64,000 nt of DNA from Burkholderia ambifaria AMMD. GTDB lineage: Bacteria; Pseudomonadota; Gammaproteobacteria; Burkholderiales; Burkholderiaceae. Where the stretch lies: contig NC_008390.1 in the NCBI RefSeq assembly GCF_000203915.1, forward strand, positions 558,001 through 622,000, written 5' to 3'. The notes under the pieces are model-generated. The model did not search any database, was not told the DNA's origin, and saw nothing but the letters and a program-made list of their open reading frames with translations. Shown here piece by piece: positions 62,398 through 64,000 of this stretch (positions within the stretch are counted from its first letter, which is position 1; each line of letters starts with the position of its first letter). The position numbers and the translations under genes are program-made.

Positions 62398-62452
62398 ACC
62401 CTGCCAGCGGCTCTTCTGACGAGCATGCCGGCGATTGATCGACGCACACATG

Positions 62453-62482
62453 AAAACACGGCGCCCTTCAGGGCGCCGTTTT
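62453..62482. terminator. bidirectional terminator between hemJ and hexR
   Basis: An 8-bp stem CGGCGCCC/GGGCGCCG with a TTCA loop and T-rich flanks on both strands, between converging genes. Confidence 0.9.
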
Positions 62483-62501
62483 CATATGCGCGTCGTGCGC
62501 G

Positions 62502-63350
62502 TCAATCTTTCGTCGGGTCGTCGATCCGGCGGCGCGTGATCGCCTCCTTCGCGCGGCCGACGCGCTCCATCAGCGCCGGCCCGCGCGACAGCGCGACGCC
62601 GACCGCGAGGATGTCGCCGATCGCGAGGTGCGACATCCGCGACGTCATCGGCGAGAACACGTCGGTTTCCTCGGCCACGTTCGACGCGAGGCTCACCGTC
62701 GCGAGTTTCGCGAGCGGCGAATGGCTCTGCGTGATCGCGACGACCTTCGCGCCGCACGCGAGCGCGGAGCGCGCGGCATCGACGATGTCGCGCGTGCGGC
62801 CGGTGTTCGAGATCGCGACGACGACGTCGTGCGGCCCGAGCAGCGCCGACGACATCGAGAACGTGTGCGGGTCCGAATACGCGACGCTCGGCACGCCGAG
62901 CCGGAAGAACTTGTGCTGGATGTCCTGCGCGGCGATGCCCGAGCCGCCGGCGCCGTAGAACTCGATGCGCGACGCGTTCGACAGCAGCGAGATCGCATCG
63001 GCGACGCTGCCGGCCGACAGGCTGTTGCGCACCTCGATCAGCGCCCCGATCGTGCGGTCGAACACCTTGCCGATGATGCCGGGCGCGGGCTCGTCGGGCT
63101 CGACGTCGCGATACACCGACGACACGCCGGGCGCCACGCTCTGCGCGAGCCGGATCTTGAATTCGCGAAAGCCGCTGCAGCCGAGCGCCTGGCAGAAGCG
63201 CGCGATGGTCGGCTGGCTGACGCCGGCGCGGGTCGACAGCTCGGTCATCGCGAGGTCGAGCACCTCGCGCGGCGCGGCGAGGATGTAGTCGGCGAGCTTG
63301 CGCTCGGACGGGCGCAGTTCGGCGCGGATCGCTTCAATGCGAGGCAGCAT
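62502..63350 (-). CDS. hexR: HexR, MurR/RpiR-family regulator of the Entner-Doudoroff genes
   Basis: A 282-residue regulator with an N-terminal helix-turn-helix (LSTRAGVSQPTIARFCQALG) and a C-terminal SIS sugar-phosphate domain (EFYGAGGSGIAAQDIQHK and ISNTGRTRDIVD). HexR responds to 2-keto-3-deoxy-6-phosphogluconate. It is divergent from edd, with two HexR-like operators between them. The ATG at 63350 gives the usual length; the longer upstream frame is unsupported. Confidence 0.93.
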   Translation of the reverse strand: MLPRIEAIRAELRPSERKLADYILAAPREVLDLAMTELSTRAGVSQPTIARFCQALGCSGFREFKIRLAQSVAPGVSSVYRDVEPDEPAPGIIGKVFDRTIGALIEVRNSLSAGSVADAISLLSNASRIEFYGAGGSGIAAQDIQHKFFRLGVPSVAYSDPHTFSMSSALLGPHDVVVAISNTGRTRDIVDAARSALACGAKVVAITQSHSPLAKLATVSLASNVAEETDVFSPMTSRMSHLAIGDILAVGVALSRGPALMERVGRAKEAITRRRIDDPTKD

Positions 63351-63401
63351 GGGGCGGCGGATGGAAATGGGGTTCGGGTAGGGAGTGTATCGCAATCGAA
63401 T

Positions 63402-63416
63402 TGTAGAAAATCTACA
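63402..63416. promoter_or_regulatory. HexR operator near hexR
   Basis: TGTAG-AAAAT-CTACA, a perfect inverted repeat matching the known HexR pattern TTGTARTWWWAYTACAA. It lies 52 bases upstream of the hexR ATG. Confidence 0.8.
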
Positions 63417-63544
63417 TGAAAATGCTAGCTCCAACGCCGGTAATTTGTGCTTCAGTCGGGGTGATGAATTAGGGTTTTCACTAGGTAAAGCCTTACTGGT
63501 GGCGGGAATGTGGGTTGCACGTCGGTTGATCTGCATTGCGTCTA

Positions 63545-63559
63545 TGTAGTTTTTCTACT
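63545..63559. promoter_or_regulatory. HexR operator near edd
   Basis: TGTAG-TTTTT-CTACT, a near-perfect copy of the first site, 143 bases away and 84 bases before the edd ATG. Confidence 0.75.
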
Positions 63560-63642
63560 AGACTTGCTTCGTTCGTTCGACGTACTCGACCGTCCCCACG
63601 ATTCCAACCGCCGGTGTCGTCCGGCATACAGGAGCGCCCAGC

Positions 63643-64000
63643 ATGACGTCGCTGCACCCCACTCTGGCGAAAGTCACCGAACGCGTGATCGCCCGCAGCC
63701 AATCGACCCGTTCCGCCTATCTGCAGCGCATCGACGGCGCGCAAGGCAAGTTCCCGGCGCGCGGCGCGCTGTCGTGCGCGAACCTCGCGCACGGCTTCGC
63801 GGGTCTCGAAGGCAGCGACAAGTTCCAGATCAAGGCAATCCGCGAGCCGAACATCGGCATCGTGTCCTCGTACAACGAGATGCTGTCCGCGCACGCGCCG
63901 TACAAGGATTTCCCCGACATCATCAAGGCCGCCGCGCGCGAGAACGGCGGCGTCGCGCAATTCGCGGGCGGCGTGCCGGCGATGTGCGACGGCGTCACGC
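63643..64000 (+). CDS. edd: 6-phosphogluconate dehydratase, N-terminal part (cut by window end)
   Basis: First enzyme of the Entner-Doudoroff pathway. About 119 codons are in the window and the frame is still open at the edge. The start MTSLHPTLAKVTERVIARS and the stretch PNIGIVSSYNEMLSAHAPY...GGVPAMCDGVT are typical of the Edd/IlvD dehydratases, with a Cys that in complete proteins binds the iron-sulphur cluster. The ATG follows AGGAG. It is probably repressed by HexR. Confidence 0.95.
   Translation, partial: MTSLHPTLAKVTERVIARSQSTRSAYLQRIDGAQGKFPARGALSCANLAHGFAGLEGSDKFQIKAIREPNIGIVSSYNEMLSAHAPYKDFPDIIKAAARENGGVAQFAGGVPAMCDGVT

Overview
The window reads as a stretch of the main chromosome of a Burkholderia, most likely of the B. 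cepacia complex. This rests on very high G+C, strong G/C at third codon positions, and the protein families and gene neighbourhoods (ampD-nrdA-nrdB-H1-like histone, aroQ-accB-accC-prmA, mpl-aroE-mtgA, tkt-gap, dapB-exbBD-leuS-lptE-holA-proA, hexR/edd). That assignment is inference from gene content; no search was run. I see no rRNA, tRNA, insertion sequence, phage or CRISPR array. Coding density is high and most genes are housekeeping.

Layout. 1-1.8 kb: a cytochrome-assembly-like membrane protein, a small zinc-finger-like protein and the amidase AmpD. 1.8-8.1 kb: class I ribonucleotide reductase (nrdA, nrdB) behind a promoter covered by two NrdR boxes, then a Lys/Ala-repeat histone H1-like protein whose flanks are full of hairpins. 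8.1-16.5 kb: ten genes in a row on the minus strand (a glycine-zipper lipoprotein, PfkB kinase, tpx, zinc-ribbon protein, prmA, accC, accB, aroQ, a TlpA-like thioredoxin and an unknown protein). 16.7-22.5 kb: plus-strand cell-wall and shikimate genes (mpl, a YqiA-like hydrolase, an RNase II family enzyme, aroE, mtgA). 22.9-25.0 kb: a secreted S10-type serine peptidase lipoprotein and an EF-hand protein.

25.3-34.5 kb is a nine-gene sugar operon. It holds an IclR regulator, DgoK kinase, DgoA aldolase, two short-chain dehydrogenases, an AraFGH-type ABC importer and an aldose 1-epimerase. Together these import galactose or arabinose, oxidise it at C1 and cleave the resulting 2-keto-3-deoxy acid. 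The lactonase and the aldonate dehydratase are not in the window. Then follow pyrF, a phosphorylcholine-phosphatase-like protein, the minus-strand set pncC-pgpA-thiL and the malic enzyme maeB.

41.2-42.7 kb holds a candidate small RNA on the minus strand and a secreted RNase Sa-type ribonuclease next to its barstar-type inhibitor. rsmE, a glyoxalase-fold protein and speE follow on the minus strand, then tkt and gap on the plus strand. 48.4-52.4 kb is an allantoate-utilisation locus: a FadR-type regulator, a DctA-like transporter, allantoicase and ureidoglycolate lyase, with two matching 6-3-6 palindromes as probable operators. 52.6-62.4 kb: fur, bamE, dapB, exbB, exbD, leuS with a structured leader, lptE, holA, proA and hemJ. 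The window ends with hexR, two HexR operators and the start of edd, which is cut by the window edge.

The points most worth a second look are the candidate small RNA at 41302-41435, the ribonuclease/inhibitor pair, the paired FadR-type operators, the leuS leader and the internal duplication in the histone-like gene. I found no clearly new multi-gene system.
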